Below are positions 28,351-37,564 of a stretch of 46,104 nt of DNA, piece after piece (the stretch's first letter is position 1; every line of letters starts with the position of its first letter). The position numbers were made by a program, and so were the translations under genes. The stretch lies in NCBI GenBank assembly GCA_902527765.1, contig CABZPW010000003.1, forward strand, positions 1-46,104, given 5' to 3'. Below the pieces are notes generated by a model. That model worked only from the letters and a program-made list of their open reading frames with translations, was not told where the DNA came from and did not search any database. This DNA is from Rhodospirillaceae bacterium (lineage in GTDB: Bacteria; Pseudomonadota; Alphaproteobacteria; TMED109).

Positions 28351-29919
28351 CTAGTGACTAAATGACCTTTTAAATGAAAATATCATAGACAACTTTTTTT
28401 CATCTACTTCTCTGATAACCAAATCATCCTTTAAAGAACCTCCAGGCTGAATTATTGATTTAACTCCTGCTTTATAAGCAAGCGTAATACTATCAGGAAA
28501 AGGAAAAAAAGCATCAGAAGCCATTACTGATCCTGAAAGAAAATTCTTCTTGTTTTTAGAATTAGCTCTTTTTGACTTTTGAATTGCAAAGTTTACAGAA
28601 TCTACCCTACTTGTATTTCCTGATCCAATACCTAAAGTAATTTTATTTTTTGCTAGTACAATAGCGTTTGACCTTACGTGCTTAACTACTTTATTAGCAA
28701 AAATTAAATCATCAAGCTCTCTGCTTGTTGGTTTTTTTTTCGAAACAACTTTAATATTTTTTTTTGTAATATTTGAAGTATCACGGTTCTGTACTAAAAA
28801 TATATCTGGCATTGTTATAATGCTTTGAGGTTTTTCTTTTTTAAATTTTTTAAGTCCTAGTATTTTAATTACCCTAAGATTTTTCTTTTTATTTAACACT
28901 TCTAATGCTTCTTTAGAAAAAGCCTTAGCCGCTATTACCTCTAAAAATATAGAGCTTAACTTGATGGCTAGCTTTTTATCAACATTACCATTTAAGGCTA
29001 CTACACCTCCAAAAGCACTAAGCTCATCTGCTTGGCAAGCTTTCACCCATGAATTATAAATATTATTAGTCTCTGCTACACCGCAAGGTATTGCATGTTT
29101 AATTATTACTGCTGTAGGATTTTTAAACTCAGCTAATAAAGATAGACCAGCTCTTAAATCATTTAAATTATTGAAGGAGAGTGCTTTGCCATTAAGTTGT
29201 TTAAAAAACCTTTCTTTATTATTATTGAAACTAAAAATACTAGCAACCTGATGTGGGTTTTCACCATACCTGAGATTGTCTATTTTTTGCCCTTCTAATA
29301 ATAAATATTCTTCTTGATTTTTTATTATTTTATTAGAAAACCAGTTTAAAATTGCGTTATCATACTGCATTGTTTTTTTAAATGCCTTTATTGCTAAAAA
29401 CTTTCTTAACTCAATACTTATGCCACCTAGTTCTTTTATTTCATTAATAACTTTTTTATAGTCATCTTTATCAGTAATGATAGCCGTAGATAAAAAGTTT
29501 TTAGCTGCTGCCCTTATTAAAGAAGGTCCTCCTATGTCAATATTTTCTATACATTTATTAATGTTATTTGAAATTTTAATAGTCTCTTTAAATGGGTATA
29601 AGTTTACAGCAACTAGTTGAATTTCAAGAATAGAATGCTGTTTTAATTGTCTTGTATGTGATTGATCAAGTTTATTTGCTAAAATTCCTCCAAAAATCTT
29701 TGGATGTAGAGTCTTAACTCTACCACTTAATATTTCTGGAAAAGAAGTAACTTCTTCAATTTTTTTAGCATTTATTTTATTTTTTTTTAATTCTTTAAAA
29801 GTATTACCAGTTGATATTATCTCTATATCTTCTTTAGCTAGGGCTTTGGCAAAGGGTACTATTTTTCCTTTATCTGAAACAGATATCAGGCTTCTTTTTA
29901 TTCTTAATACATTGCTCAT
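28351..29919 (-). CDS. purH: Bifunctional AICAR transformylase/IMP cyclohydrolase
   Basis: PurH performs the last two steps of IMP synthesis. The N-terminal MGS-like IMP cyclohydrolase domain (about residues 1-190) begins IKRSLISVSDKGKIVPFAKAL and has STGNTFKEL and GRVKTLHPKIFGG; the transformylase domain (about 195-522) has LRYGENPHQ, the catalytic Lys-His pair in IIKHAIPCG near 268, GSGNTSRVDSV near 435 and MASDAFFPFPDSI near 470, ending in SFKRSFSH. Length is normal. Its ATG overlaps the stop of the upstream sugar-nucleotide dehydratase gene (ATGA), so it is the third gene of an unexpected surface-polysaccharide/purine unit. Confidence 0.96.
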   Translation of the reverse strand: MSNVLRIKRSLISVSDKGKIVPFAKALAKEDIEIISTGNTFKELKKNKINAKKIEEVTSFPEILSGRVKTLHPKIFGGILANKLDQSHTRQLKQHSILEIQLVAVNLYPFKETIKISNNINKCIENIDIGGPSLIRAAAKNFLSTAIITDKDDYKKVINEIKELGGISIELRKFLAIKAFKKTMQYDNAILNWFSNKIIKNQEEYLLLEGQKIDNLRYGENPHQVASIFSFNNNKERFFKQLNGKALSFNNLNDLRAGLSLLAEFKNPTAVIIKHAIPCGVAETNNIYNSWVKACQADELSAFGGVVALNGNVDKKLAIKLSSIFLEVIAAKAFSKEALEVLNKKKNLRVIKILGLKKFKKEKPQSIITMPDIFLVQNRDTSNITKKNIKVVSKKKPTSRELDDLIFANKVVKHVRSNAIVLAKNKITLGIGSGNTSRVDSVNFAIQKSKRANSKNKKNFLSGSVMASDAFFPFPDSITLAYKAGVKSIIQPGGSLKDDLVIREVDEKKLSMIFSFKRSFSH

Positions 29920-31757
29920 TTGATTAACTTTAAGAGATGACTTTTGATACTAGTATTACTGTAATTATAACTATTTTTCAAGCTATCTAATTTTTTTATT
30001 AAATCTTTCCTATTTGATAATTTACTTTTAACTAAAAAAAATCCTTTTTCCCCTATCTCAACTTTTTGTTCTGCTTTACTGTAAAGTGATTCATGCAACT
30101 TTTCACCTTTTGTTAAACCTGTATAAACTATCTTAATCTGCTTATTAGGCACAAAGCCTGCTAATTTTATCATCTGCTTTGCTAATATATCTATTTTTAT
30201 AGATGCACCCATATTTAAAACGCTTACACAACCTCTAAGGTCTGCAGAAGTACGATATTGTTCCAAGGTTGCATTTAAGACCAATGCTACAGCCTCATTA
30301 ATGGTCATAAAAAACCTTGTAACATCTTTATGAGTAACTGTAACAGGGCCCCCATCAGAAATTTGTTTTTTAAAAAGTGGTACTACTGAACCTTGAGATC
30401 CAAGCACATTACCAAACCTAACTGTTATAAATCTAGTAACGCTTTTAGAAAAACGATCCTTAGATTGAATAATACTTTCAGCAAATTTTTTGGTAGCCCC
30501 CATCACACTAGAAGGATTAACTGCTTTATCAGTAGATATCAAAACAAAACATTTTACTTGGTACTTTTCAGATAAATTAGCTAATGAATATGTGCCAAAA
30601 ATATTGGTCCTTATAGCCTCAGTAGGGTTTTCTTCGCAAATAAATACATGTTTCAGTGCAGCTGCGTGATAAACTATACTAGGCTTATATTTTATAAAAA
30701 CCTTTTCTAGCTCATCACCATTTCTTAAATTACAGCACACTAAAATAGTTTTTTTCTTTTGCACGTATTTTTTCAGTTCGTTAGCTAAATTAAAAATAGA
30801 GTTCTCACTTATATCTAATAGAATTAGTTTTTTTAACCCTAGTGATATTATTGTTCTAGATAATTCACTGCCAATACTACCACCTGCTCCTGTTATTAAA
30901 ACTGTTTGATTTTTTAAGAAACTCTTCATTTTACTGTGTTCTAATTTATTTTGCCTTCTTCCCAATAAATCCTCAATGCTGATATCTTTAACATGAGAGT
31001 TGATATTACTTCCTTCAATTAATTGATTAGGAGATTGCGCGCGGCCTATTGTCATTCCTTTTGCATCTACTGTTTTCATTACATTCGACATATCTTTAGC
31101 ATTTAAGCTATTTGAGGTAATAATTATTTTCTGTGGATTTTTTTTGTTAAATTGTAATTTATCAATTATTTTATCTAAATCCTTAACGCTACCTAATACA
31201 GAAACGCCTCTAATTAAAAGCTCTTTAGTTTTATTGTGATCTAGGTCAAGTATACCAATTACATTATAAATAGAATCGGTTCTTTCAGTAGCTCTTATGA
31301 AAAAGTCTGCATTGTCTCCAGAGCCTATCAATAAAGTTGGTATTCTCGTTTTATCAGAGGAGGAGAGAAAAGCAAACTTTTCAAATATTGTTCTATATAT
31401 TATTCTTGTACCGCCTGTTACGAAAACTAGTATAAATAAATTTAAGACTGTTACTAACCTGGGAATATTTTCTAATCTATTAAATATAAATATTGCTAAA
31501 AAAATAAAAATATTAGCTAAAAGACATGCCTTTACTAAAGACCATAAATCATCTATTGAAAAATATTTCCATGGCCTTTTATATATGCCTAGAAAAATAA
31601 AAACTACTGGTAACAATAAACAAGCACTTATTGTTTCTACTTTAATTACTTCAAAGAAGCTTAAACGAATATAGTTAGAAATATTGATTGCTAACCCAGA
31701 TAAAATAAAGTCAATTACTATAGCTATAATTATTTTTAAATTTAAGAAGTTTTTCAT
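29916..31757 (-). CDS. Membrane-bound UDP-sugar 4,6-dehydratase (WbpM/CapD/PglF type)
   Basis: The 613-residue protein has four N-terminal membrane helices (about residues 8-115), a CoA-binding-like Rossmann domain (about 140-260) and a C-terminal extended short-chain dehydrogenase domain. The latter shows the NAD motif TGAGGSIGSELSR near 290 and the catalytic region FVLISTDKAVNPSSVMGATK near 405, where the Tyr of normal SDRs is replaced by Met as in the FlaA1/WbpM dehydratases. These enzymes convert UDP-GlcNAc to its 4-keto-6-deoxy derivative, the precursor of QuiNAc, FucNAc or bacillosamine. It lies 6 nt after a WbpL-like sugar-phosphate transferase gene and overlaps purH by 4 nt. Confidence 0.9.
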   Translation of the reverse strand: MKNFLNLKIIIAIVIDFILSGLAINISNYIRLSFFEVIKVETISACLLLPVVFIFLGIYKRPWKYFSIDDLWSLVKACLLANIFIFLAIFIFNRLENIPRLVTVLNLFILVFVTGGTRIIYRTIFEKFAFLSSSDKTRIPTLLIGSGDNADFFIRATERTDSIYNVIGILDLDHNKTKELLIRGVSVLGSVKDLDKIIDKLQFNKKNPQKIIITSNSLNAKDMSNVMKTVDAKGMTIGRAQSPNQLIEGSNINSHVKDISIEDLLGRRQNKLEHSKMKSFLKNQTVLITGAGGSIGSELSRTIISLGLKKLILLDISENSIFNLANELKKYVQKKKTILVCCNLRNGDELEKVFIKYKPSIVYHAAALKHVFICEENPTEAIRTNIFGTYSLANLSEKYQVKCFVLISTDKAVNPSSVMGATKKFAESIIQSKDRFSKSVTRFITVRFGNVLGSQGSVVPLFKKQISDGGPVTVTHKDVTRFFMTINEAVALVLNATLEQYRTSADLRGCVSVLNMGASIKIDILAKQMIKLAGFVPNKQIKIVYTGLTKGEKLHESLYSKAEQKVEIGEKGFFLVKSKLSNRKDLIKKLDSLKNSYNYSNTSIKSHLLKLIK

Positions 31758-31763
31758 ATTAAA

Positions 31764-32765
31764 TTATTTATTTTTTGAAAAAATATACATAAAAAGTGAG
31801 CACCAGACTAAAGCCATAATAAAAATGATGATATTATTTTTATATATATAAGAATAAAAAGAAAGAAAAAATAAACCTATATTTACTATTAATAATTTTA
31901 AACTAACAGAAGAGTGAGAAAATCCATTTTTAATAGCCTGTTGATAGAAATGTTCTTTATGGGCTTCCCAAAATCTTTGCCTTTTATAAACTCTCTTTAT
32001 TAAAGTTATACTTGTATCCATCAAGTAATAAAGTGGTAGAATACCAGAAACAATCCACATTCCTTTTAATGCATAATCAGTTAATAAAACAAAAACAATA
32101 AAACCTAGGGGTATACTTCCCGCGTCCCCTAAAAAAATACTTGCAGGAGTCCAATTAAAGTAACAAAAAACTAAAATAATAATTAGTACAGAGAAAGCTA
32201 AAATATTTATTTCATTGTTAATATAATAGTCCAAGGCTAATAAGCTTAAACATATTGAAATAACCTGTACTGAGGTAATGCCATTAATCCCATCCATAAA
32301 GTTGAAAGCATTTATAAACCAAACAATACCAAAAATTAAAAATACACTAGATATGAAAAGTATATTTTTATTATCAATAAAATCATTGTCTATTTGTGGG
32401 TATAAATAAAAAATGACATATATAGTAACTGCAAGGAAATGAAAAAAAAGCCTAGGTAGTGGTTTAATATTTTTTAAATCATCCCACATCGAGATAAAAA
32501 AAAGTATTAAAATGCTTATTAATATATTTAGATTCCAAATATAATTATTAAGAAAAGAAAAAATAATTATTAACGGAATTATTATTATTCCACCTCCTAG
32601 AGCAACTGGTTTTTTATGATTAGACCTAAAATTAGGTTTATCTACAAACTTCCATCTAAAAAATATTTTTTTTGCTGTGATTAGACTTATGACTGTTATA
32701 AAAACAAAGATAAATGCTTTCAGCAAAGCATCACCATTATTAAAGAAACCATAAAAATCTTGCAT
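31764..32765 (-). CDS. Polyprenyl-phosphate sugar-1-phosphate transferase (WecA/WbpL-like)
   Basis: This 333-residue membrane protein belongs to the MraY/WecA (glycosyl transferase 4) family, which links a sugar phosphate to undecaprenyl phosphate to start O-antigen or capsule synthesis. About ten membrane segments are seen. The Asp motifs are present: MWDDLKNIKPLPRL near residue 91, FNFMDGINGI near 155 and FLGDAGSIPLGF near 212. The cytoplasmic loop FWEAHKEHFYQQA near 270 resembles the EAHRSHxYQ motif of WbpL-type enzymes, which prefer FucNAc or QuiNAc. The adjacent WbpM-like dehydratase would make such a sugar, so the pair is functionally coherent. Confidence 0.88.
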   Translation of the reverse strand: MQDFYGFFNNGDALLKAFIFVFITVISLITAKKIFFRWKFVDKPNFRSNHKKPVALGGGIIIIPLIIIFSFLNNYIWNLNILISILILFFISMWDDLKNIKPLPRLFFHFLAVTIYVIFYLYPQIDNDFIDNKNILFISSVFLIFGIVWFINAFNFMDGINGITSVQVISICLSLLALDYYINNEINILAFSVLIIILVFCYFNWTPASIFLGDAGSIPLGFIVFVLLTDYALKGMWIVSGILPLYYLMDTSITLIKRVYKRQRFWEAHKEHFYQQAIKNGFSHSSVSLKLLIVNIGLFFLSFYSYIYKNNIIIFIMALVWCSLFMYIFSKNK

Positions 32766-32784
32766 AATATTTTTTTTATCAGTT

Positions 32785-32814
32785 ATATTAGCTACATAAC
32801 ATATAAAATGTAAA
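32785..32814 (-). promoter_or_regulatory. Candidate promoter of polysaccharide-purH unit
   Basis: On the minus strand TTTACA (32814 to 32809) and TAATAT (32790 to 32785) are separated by 18 nt, upstream of the WbpL-like gene. The -35 differs from consensus at one position and the -10 at two. The 77-nt divergent spacer (32766-32842) otherwise holds only AT-rich sequence. Function is inferred from position. Confidence 0.35.
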
Positions 32815-32842
32815 TATTCTTTAATTTTTGATTAGAAAATAA

Positions 32843-33769
32843 ATGGTAAAAATAATATCAAGTCACTACGAGTTAGGACAAAAAAAAGAAAGTCTAAAAG
32901 ACTTATGTGAAATTAACAAAGACTGGGACTACAATAGGCTTCTTTTAAAAACAGGCATTAAAAACAGACATGTACTAGCGGAAAATGAAACTCCAGAAGC
33001 GCTCAGTATAAGAACAGGAAGAGCCTGTATAAACAAATCTAAAAATAAAAATATTGATGGTATTATATATGTCACACAGTCTCCTAGCTTACCTTTACCA
33101 ACCAGAGCATGTCTTTTACAAGACAAGTTAGGAATTAATAAAAACTCTTTTGCTTTTGATATAAACCAAGGGTGCTCAGGATTTGTTTATGCGTTATCCG
33201 TAGCTACCTCATTAATAAAAAATGATTGTGCTTCTAGGGTTTTAATAATATGTGCTGATCATTATTCAAAATATATTTCAAAAAGGGATAGAACCTCAAG
33301 ACCTATATTCAGTGATGCAGCCGCAGCCGTTATATTAGAAAAGTCTGAAACAAATAAAATTGGGCCTTTTATATTTAAAACATCAGGAGATGGAGGAGAT
33401 TTTTTAACCGTAAAAAATAGAAATAAAGAGCTTTATATGGATGGGCCAGCTGTTCTAAAATTTTCTTTAAATTTAGTCCCAGAAGCAACTCACGAATTGT
33501 TAGAAAAAGCTAACTGTAAAAAAGAAGATATAGATACCTTTATTTTTCATCAAGCTAGTGCTGTAGTTTTAAATAAATTGAAAAAGAAATTAGATATTTT
33601 AGATTTACAATGGTTTAACCAAATAGAAAATATTGGCAATACTGTTTCAGCAACTATTCCTATAGCTATTAGTATTTTACAAAATGAAAATAAATTTTCT
33701 TATTCTAAAAAATACCTACTAATGGGGTTTGGTGTAGGATTGTCTGTTGCTGGATGTATGATTTCTTAA
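32843..33769 (+). CDS. 3-oxoacyl-ACP synthase III (FabH)-like enzyme
   Basis: The 308-residue protein is a type III ketoacyl synthase. The catalytic triad is complete: Cys in NQGCSGFVYAL near residue 110, His in FIFHQAS near 235 and Asn in IGNTVSATIP near 270. Condensing enzymes of this type join acyl-CoA with malonyl-ACP, or transfer acyl groups. The early segment is short compared with FabH (the usual first strand and YLP-type motif are poorly recognisable), and the RTGI-like element reads LKTGIKNRHV. It is a single-gene unit between the polysaccharide genes and the heparinase-like gene, not in a fatty-acid cluster. It may be a dedicated KASIII for a modified lipid or sugar, or simply the housekeeping FabH; I cannot decide. 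Confidence 0.82.
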   Translation: MVKIISSHYELGQKKESLKDLCEINKDWDYNRLLLKTGIKNRHVLAENETPEALSIRTGRACINKSKNKNIDGIIYVTQSPSLPLPTRACLLQDKLGINKNSFAFDINQGCSGFVYALSVATSLIKNDCASRVLIICADHYSKYISKRDRTSRPIFSDAAAAVILEKSETNKIGPFIFKTSGDGGDFLTVKNRNKELYMDGPAVLKFSLNLVPEATHELLEKANCKKEDIDTFIFHQASAVVLNKLKKKLDILDLQWFNQIENIGNTVSATIPIAISILQNENKFSYSKKYLLMGFGVGLSVAGCMIS

Positions 33770-33773
33770 AAAA

Positions 33774-35390
33774 TTAGTTTTTTGTAAATCCCCATAAAAC
33801 CTCTGTCCTCTCTTCTAAAGTTTCTCCATGTAGGATCAATTGATTAGTTTGCTTAACTTTCCCATTGTCTTCTACAAATATACTAGGCTCTAACAATAGT
33901 TTCACATTTCCTTGAAAACTAAAATCCCACCCTTGCCCGTCGAGAATTAAAAGTGCTTTATTTTTATCCAAAGACAAAGAAACTTTAACTTTAGGGTTTA
34001 AATGTACTCTTATATCAAACTTCAAAATTTTAAATGCTTGTATTTCTTCTAGTATGGCAATATTTTTTCCTGTCTTATTAATTTCTATTGTTCTAGAACA
34101 AGTAGCAGTAAATTTATTTTTATACCCCTCATGTCTTAAAAAAACTATTTCTGATCCATCTTTTTGGTAACGTTTGGAAAAAGCAAAAGCATCTGATCCA
34201 TTATTTTTATTGGGATCAGTGTTTTCTAATATCAAAGAAGAATGAGCAGAAGCAGAAAGCAAACTATCTCTCCAACTTTTATTTTTTTTATAAATAGTTC
34301 CACAAGAGCCCAAGAGACGATTCTTTCCTAGATTTATTTCAATAGCATGCGGGGCATTTGAACAGCTTTTGTTACTATTATCATAAGTATCTACAAATAA
34401 CGTTATTCCATTACAGACTATTTTTTCAAACCCGCTTTTAAATAAACTAATTGGACCTCTTCCTCTAGGTTGCCCATCAGCTTGATTTATAATTTTATCA
34501 ATTAAAAACTTAGTTTCCTGTTTTGATCCATTAAATATAGCCAAGGTTCCGGCTGGCGTTCTAAAAAATTTTAATGAGTGCGCTCCTTTTTTAATTATTG
34601 TTTCTAAAAAATCTGGACTTTTCAATTGCTTAGAAACTATTGCCTCTCTAATAGTTACTAGGTCACCTAACATCTCTAACTGAGTTGAAGGAGACTTGCT
34701 TTCATGCATACCATCAATATTGAAATTATTTTTAAGTTCAGATTCCAATATTTTTATGTAATTAGAAAATCTAACTGATTGGCTTTCAAAACACATACTA
34801 CTTAAAATAAGTGCTCGCAGAATTTTTATTTTCTTGATTGAACTTTCTTCTAATCCATATTTTTTTTCTAAAAAAGAAAAATAGCTTTTGTTGGTTTGGT
34901 TTCTTAAAAATTTTATTTGTTTGAACAGATTTTTTAATAAGATATCCGAAAATTTTTTATCTTTTTCAGCAAGGAGGAAATCAAAATTAGTAATCCAAGC
35001 AGAAACTCTTCGTGATAAAACTTCTAATTCCCATGTTTTATTATTATAATTTTTATATAGCTTTAACCAATCTAATATCAGTAGCCTCGCATGTTTTCTA
35101 GCAAGTGAACCTGATCTAGCCTTAAGGTGCCTCAGCCAGGAAAAGCTATGGGCTTCATTTTGCCAAAACTTATTGGTATTAGAGATTTGCCATAAAGTTT
35201 CTTCAGGAGAATATATTTTTTTATTTGCTAAGTTATAATAACCTTGAACTAGTTGGTCACCTAAAATAGGATCACCTGGCCAAATATCTTTTGGAGTAAA
35301 AGAAATTTCTTCAATACTATTTTTTGATAAATAGTAATCATATAATTTGGTTCTAAAAAAAATATTTTTAACAATTCTGAAAATTATCAC
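33774..35390 (-). CDS. Heparinase II/III-family protein
   Basis: The 538-residue protein has a mainly helical N-terminal half (about residues 60-300, with LKARSGSLARKHARLLILDWL and LEVLSRRVSAWITNFDFLL) that fits the alpha/alpha toroid, and a beta-rich C-terminal half (about 330-538; APHAIEINLGKNRLLGSCG, SAHSSLILENTD) that fits the heparinase II/III-like sandwich. Such genes occur beside rsmB, rpe and purH in alphaproteobacteria. The natural substrate in these bacteria is unknown; a polysaccharide lyase role is by family only. No signal peptide is evident. The GTG start overlaps the rpe stop by 4 nt. It converges with the KASIII gene with a 4-nt gap. Confidence 0.82.
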   Translation of the reverse strand: MIIFRIVKNIFFRTKLYDYYLSKNSIEEISFTPKDIWPGDPILGDQLVQGYYNLANKKIYSPEETLWQISNTNKFWQNEAHSFSWLRHLKARSGSLARKHARLLILDWLKLYKNYNNKTWELEVLSRRVSAWITNFDFLLAEKDKKFSDILLKNLFKQIKFLRNQTNKSYFSFLEKKYGLEESSIKKIKILRALILSSMCFESQSVRFSNYIKILESELKNNFNIDGMHESKSPSTQLEMLGDLVTIREAIVSKQLKSPDFLETIIKKGAHSLKFFRTPAGTLAIFNGSKQETKFLIDKIINQADGQPRGRGPISLFKSGFEKIVCNGITLFVDTYDNSNKSCSNAPHAIEINLGKNRLLGSCGTIYKKNKSWRDSLLSASAHSSLILENTDPNKNNGSDAFAFSKRYQKDGSEIVFLRHEGYKNKFTATCSRTIEINKTGKNIAILEEIQAFKILKFDIRVHLNPKVKVSLSLDKNKALLILDGQGWDFSFQGNVKLLLEPSIFVEDNGKVKQTNQLILHGETLEERTEVLWGFTKN

Positions 35391-36064
35391 TTCTTGACTC
35401 GAGGAACTTTTAAGGCTCTGATATTTTTTTCATAATAATCTTTTCCATCCTTAAATATAGCATTACCAGCTACCATTAAATTTGCTCCTGATTGTACTAA
35501 ATTTTTAATATTCAAAGGATTTACTCCTCCATCAACCTCCAGATATATATTTTTTTTATGCTTTTTAAGCATAGTACTAATAGATTTAACTTTTTTGATT
35601 TGTGATAAAATTGTTTTTTGTCCGCCAAAACCTGGATTTACTAACATCACTAAAATTAAATCACAATAATCCAAAAGACTTTCTAAAACTACTTCAGGTG
35701 TTGCTGGATTGATAGCTATGCCTGCTTTAATGCCCTTACTTTTAATGTAATCTAGCGTTCTAATTGGATGAAGATCAGCTTCATAATGTATAGTTAAAAT
35801 ATCAGCACCCGCAGCAATAAACTCATCAACATGTTTTGATGGCTCATTAATCATAAGGTGTACATCAAATGGTTTCTTGGAAAATGGCCTAATTTTAGAT
35901 ATTACAGAAGGTCCTATGGTGATATTTGGAACAAAGCTTCCATCCATAACATCAATATGGATCATATCAATACCAGCTTTATCTACATCCTTGACTTCTT
36001 TTCCTAAAATTGAAAAATCTGCAGATAATATTGAAGCTGCTATATTTACTTTTTTTTTTACCAT
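35387..36064 (-). CDS. rpe: Ribulose-phosphate 3-epimerase
   Basis: Rpe interconverts ribulose 5-phosphate and xylulose 5-phosphate in the pentose phosphate pathway. The 225-residue TIM barrel shows all signatures: AASILSADFSILGKEV at the start, HIDVMDGSFVPNITIG near residues 36-51 with metal-binding His and Asp, DVHLMI near 68, MLVNPGFGG near 140 and the Asp of LEVDGGVNPLNI near 178. It lies 9 nt after rsmB and overlaps the heparinase-like gene by 4 nt, so the three genes form one unit. Confidence 0.97.
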   Translation of the reverse strand: MVKKKVNIAASILSADFSILGKEVKDVDKAGIDMIHIDVMDGSFVPNITIGPSVISKIRPFSKKPFDVHLMINEPSKHVDEFIAAGADILTIHYEADLHPIRTLDYIKSKGIKAGIAINPATPEVVLESLLDYCDLILVMLVNPGFGGQKTILSQIKKVKSISTMLKKHKKNIYLEVDGGVNPLNIKNLVQSGANLMVAGNAIFKDGKDYYEKNIRALKVPRVKK

Positions 36065-36073
36065 ATTTAAATA

Positions 36074-37366
36074 TTAAGCTTTAATAAACCTTGCTATAAA
36101 AAACCCGTCTAAACCACCAAACTCATTATACATGTAAGGTAATGTTCTAATAAATCCATTTTTAAAAATTTCCTTAGGAAAAAGTTTAAGCTCTTCGGGT
36201 TTTATTGGCAATAATTTTACTCTTTTTTTTTTAATAAAAAAATCTATCACTTTTTCTCCTTCTTCAAACTGCATAGAGCAATTACAATATACCAATATTC
36301 CTTTATCACTTAATTTACTTATTGCCTTATCTAGTAAATTTTTTTGTGTATTTGCAAGTCTTTCAATATCCTTTTCGTCTTTATTCCATAATATATCAGG
36401 GTTTTTTCTTACAGTGCCTGTAGCACTACAAGGAGCATCTAATAAAATTTTATTATATTTTTTTTCACTATTCCAATTCAAAAAATCTTTAGAAATTGCA
36501 GTAAGATTTTTTTCTAAATTAAGCCTAGAAATATTACTATTAAGTTTTTTAATTTTTTTTTCTGATATGTCTAAAGCTGTTACTATTGCTCCTTCATTAA
36601 GTAATTGGGCAGTTTTTCCTCCTGGCGCAGCACATAGATCTAATACCTTTTCATTTTTAATATTACCCATTAACTCTACTGGTATTTGTGCTGCGAGATT
36701 TTGCACCCACCATGCCCCCTCTTTATAACCACTAATTTTTTTAGTATCCCCTGATTTTTTTAATCGCAAAGTATTATATGCAATCTGTTCGCCTCTAATT
36801 TCTTTTTTCCAAAAATTAAAATCTTTTTTAATTTTTAAATCTAAGGTCGGTTCTTTAAAAATAAAATCTATAATTTTTTCCGTGTTCTTTTGTCCATATT
36901 GTTTTTTCCATACCTTGTATAACCAATTAGGAACATTTAAACGAAGCTCATACTTTTTGTTTTTATAATTTTCTTCTCTAATTATTTTTCTTAATATAGC
37001 ATTTGATAATCCTCTCCATTTTTTAAGTCTTCCTTCAAAGAAATTAACTGTAGTATTTACTGCAGCGTAATCTTCAGTTCTTGTAAATAAAATTTGAGCT
37101 ACCCCCATAATTAATATTGCCTTAATTTCTGTCAATTTTTTTGGTAATGGTCTATCAAGATACTTAGCAATAACATTTTCTAATATCCCTCTATTTCTTA
37201 TGCTAGTTAAAGTTAAATTTTTAACAAAAGCCTTATCCCTTATATCTAAATTATTTTCTTTAAAATATTCGTCTTGTATTACTTCTATTTCTTTTAAGGT
37301 CAATCCTTGAAGATGCTTATGAACTCCAATTTTTACTATTGTTCTACTTTTATCTTTATTTTTCAT
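36074..37366 (-). CDS. rsmB: 16S rRNA m5C967 methyltransferase RsmB
   Basis: RsmB (Fmu/Sun) methylates C967 of 16S rRNA with SAM. From ATG 37366 it has 430 residues. An N-terminal NusB-like RNA-binding domain (about 20-130, with LDRPLPKKLTEIKAILIMG and YAAVNTTVNFFEG) precedes the methyltransferase domain. That domain shows LCAAPGGKTAQLLN near 248, LDAPCSATGTVRKNPDI near 315 with one catalytic Cys, and LVYCNCSMQFEEGEKV near 363 with the second. A TTG at 37372 would extend it by two residues. It is divergent from the SDHAF4 gene across only 23 nt. Confidence 0.94.
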   Translation of the reverse strand: MKNKDKSRTIVKIGVHKHLQGLTLKEIEVIQDEYFKENNLDIRDKAFVKNLTLTSIRNRGILENVIAKYLDRPLPKKLTEIKAILIMGVAQILFTRTEDYAAVNTTVNFFEGRLKKWRGLSNAILRKIIREENYKNKKYELRLNVPNWLYKVWKKQYGQKNTEKIIDFIFKEPTLDLKIKKDFNFWKKEIRGEQIAYNTLRLKKSGDTKKISGYKEGAWWVQNLAAQIPVELMGNIKNEKVLDLCAAPGGKTAQLLNEGAIVTALDISEKKIKKLNSNISRLNLEKNLTAISKDFLNWNSEKKYNKILLDAPCSATGTVRKNPDILWNKDEKDIERLANTQKNLLDKAISKLSDKGILVYCNCSMQFEEGEKVIDFFIKKKRVKLLPIKPEELKLFPKEIFKNGFIRTLPYMYNEFGGLDGFFIARFIKA

Positions 37367-37389
37367 TATCAATATTGTTTAATTTAATT

Positions 37390-37539
37390 ATGAACAAAGT
37401 CAAAAAAAAAGAAAATAAAAGTAATAATAAAAAAAATAAGAATAAAAACAAAAAAGTTAAAGAAATAGGAGGGCCTAAAGGTCCTGAACCAACTAGATAT
37501 GGAGACTGGGAAGTTAAGGGTAGAGTTTCTGACTTTTAA
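37390..37539 (+). CDS. SDHAF4/DUF1674-family protein
   Basis: This 49-residue protein ends with the highly diagnostic segment GGPKGPEPTRYGDWEVKGR followed by VSDF, the C-terminal signature of DUF1674, the family of the mitochondrial succinate dehydrogenase assembly factor 4. In mitochondria the factor binds flavinated SdhA and promotes complex II assembly. The first 25 residues are almost only Lys and Asn. ATG 37390 is the natural start; a frame from 37339 would include sequence overlapping rsmB and is unlikely. sdh genes are not in the window, so its role is inferred from the family. It converges with the giant adhesin gene with 25 nt between stops. Confidence 0.88.
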   Translation: MNKVKKKENKSNNKKNKNKNKKVKEIGGPKGPEPTRYGDWEVKGRVSDF

Positions 37540-37564
37540 AATAATATTGGTTTGTATATTAATT

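Noticed and set aside
37339-37389. Upstream extension of the SDHAF4 gene as a hydrophobic N-terminus
   Set aside because: The extension overlaps the 5' end of rsmB on the other strand and is an AT-rich chance frame; the ATG at 37390 gives the expected short protein.
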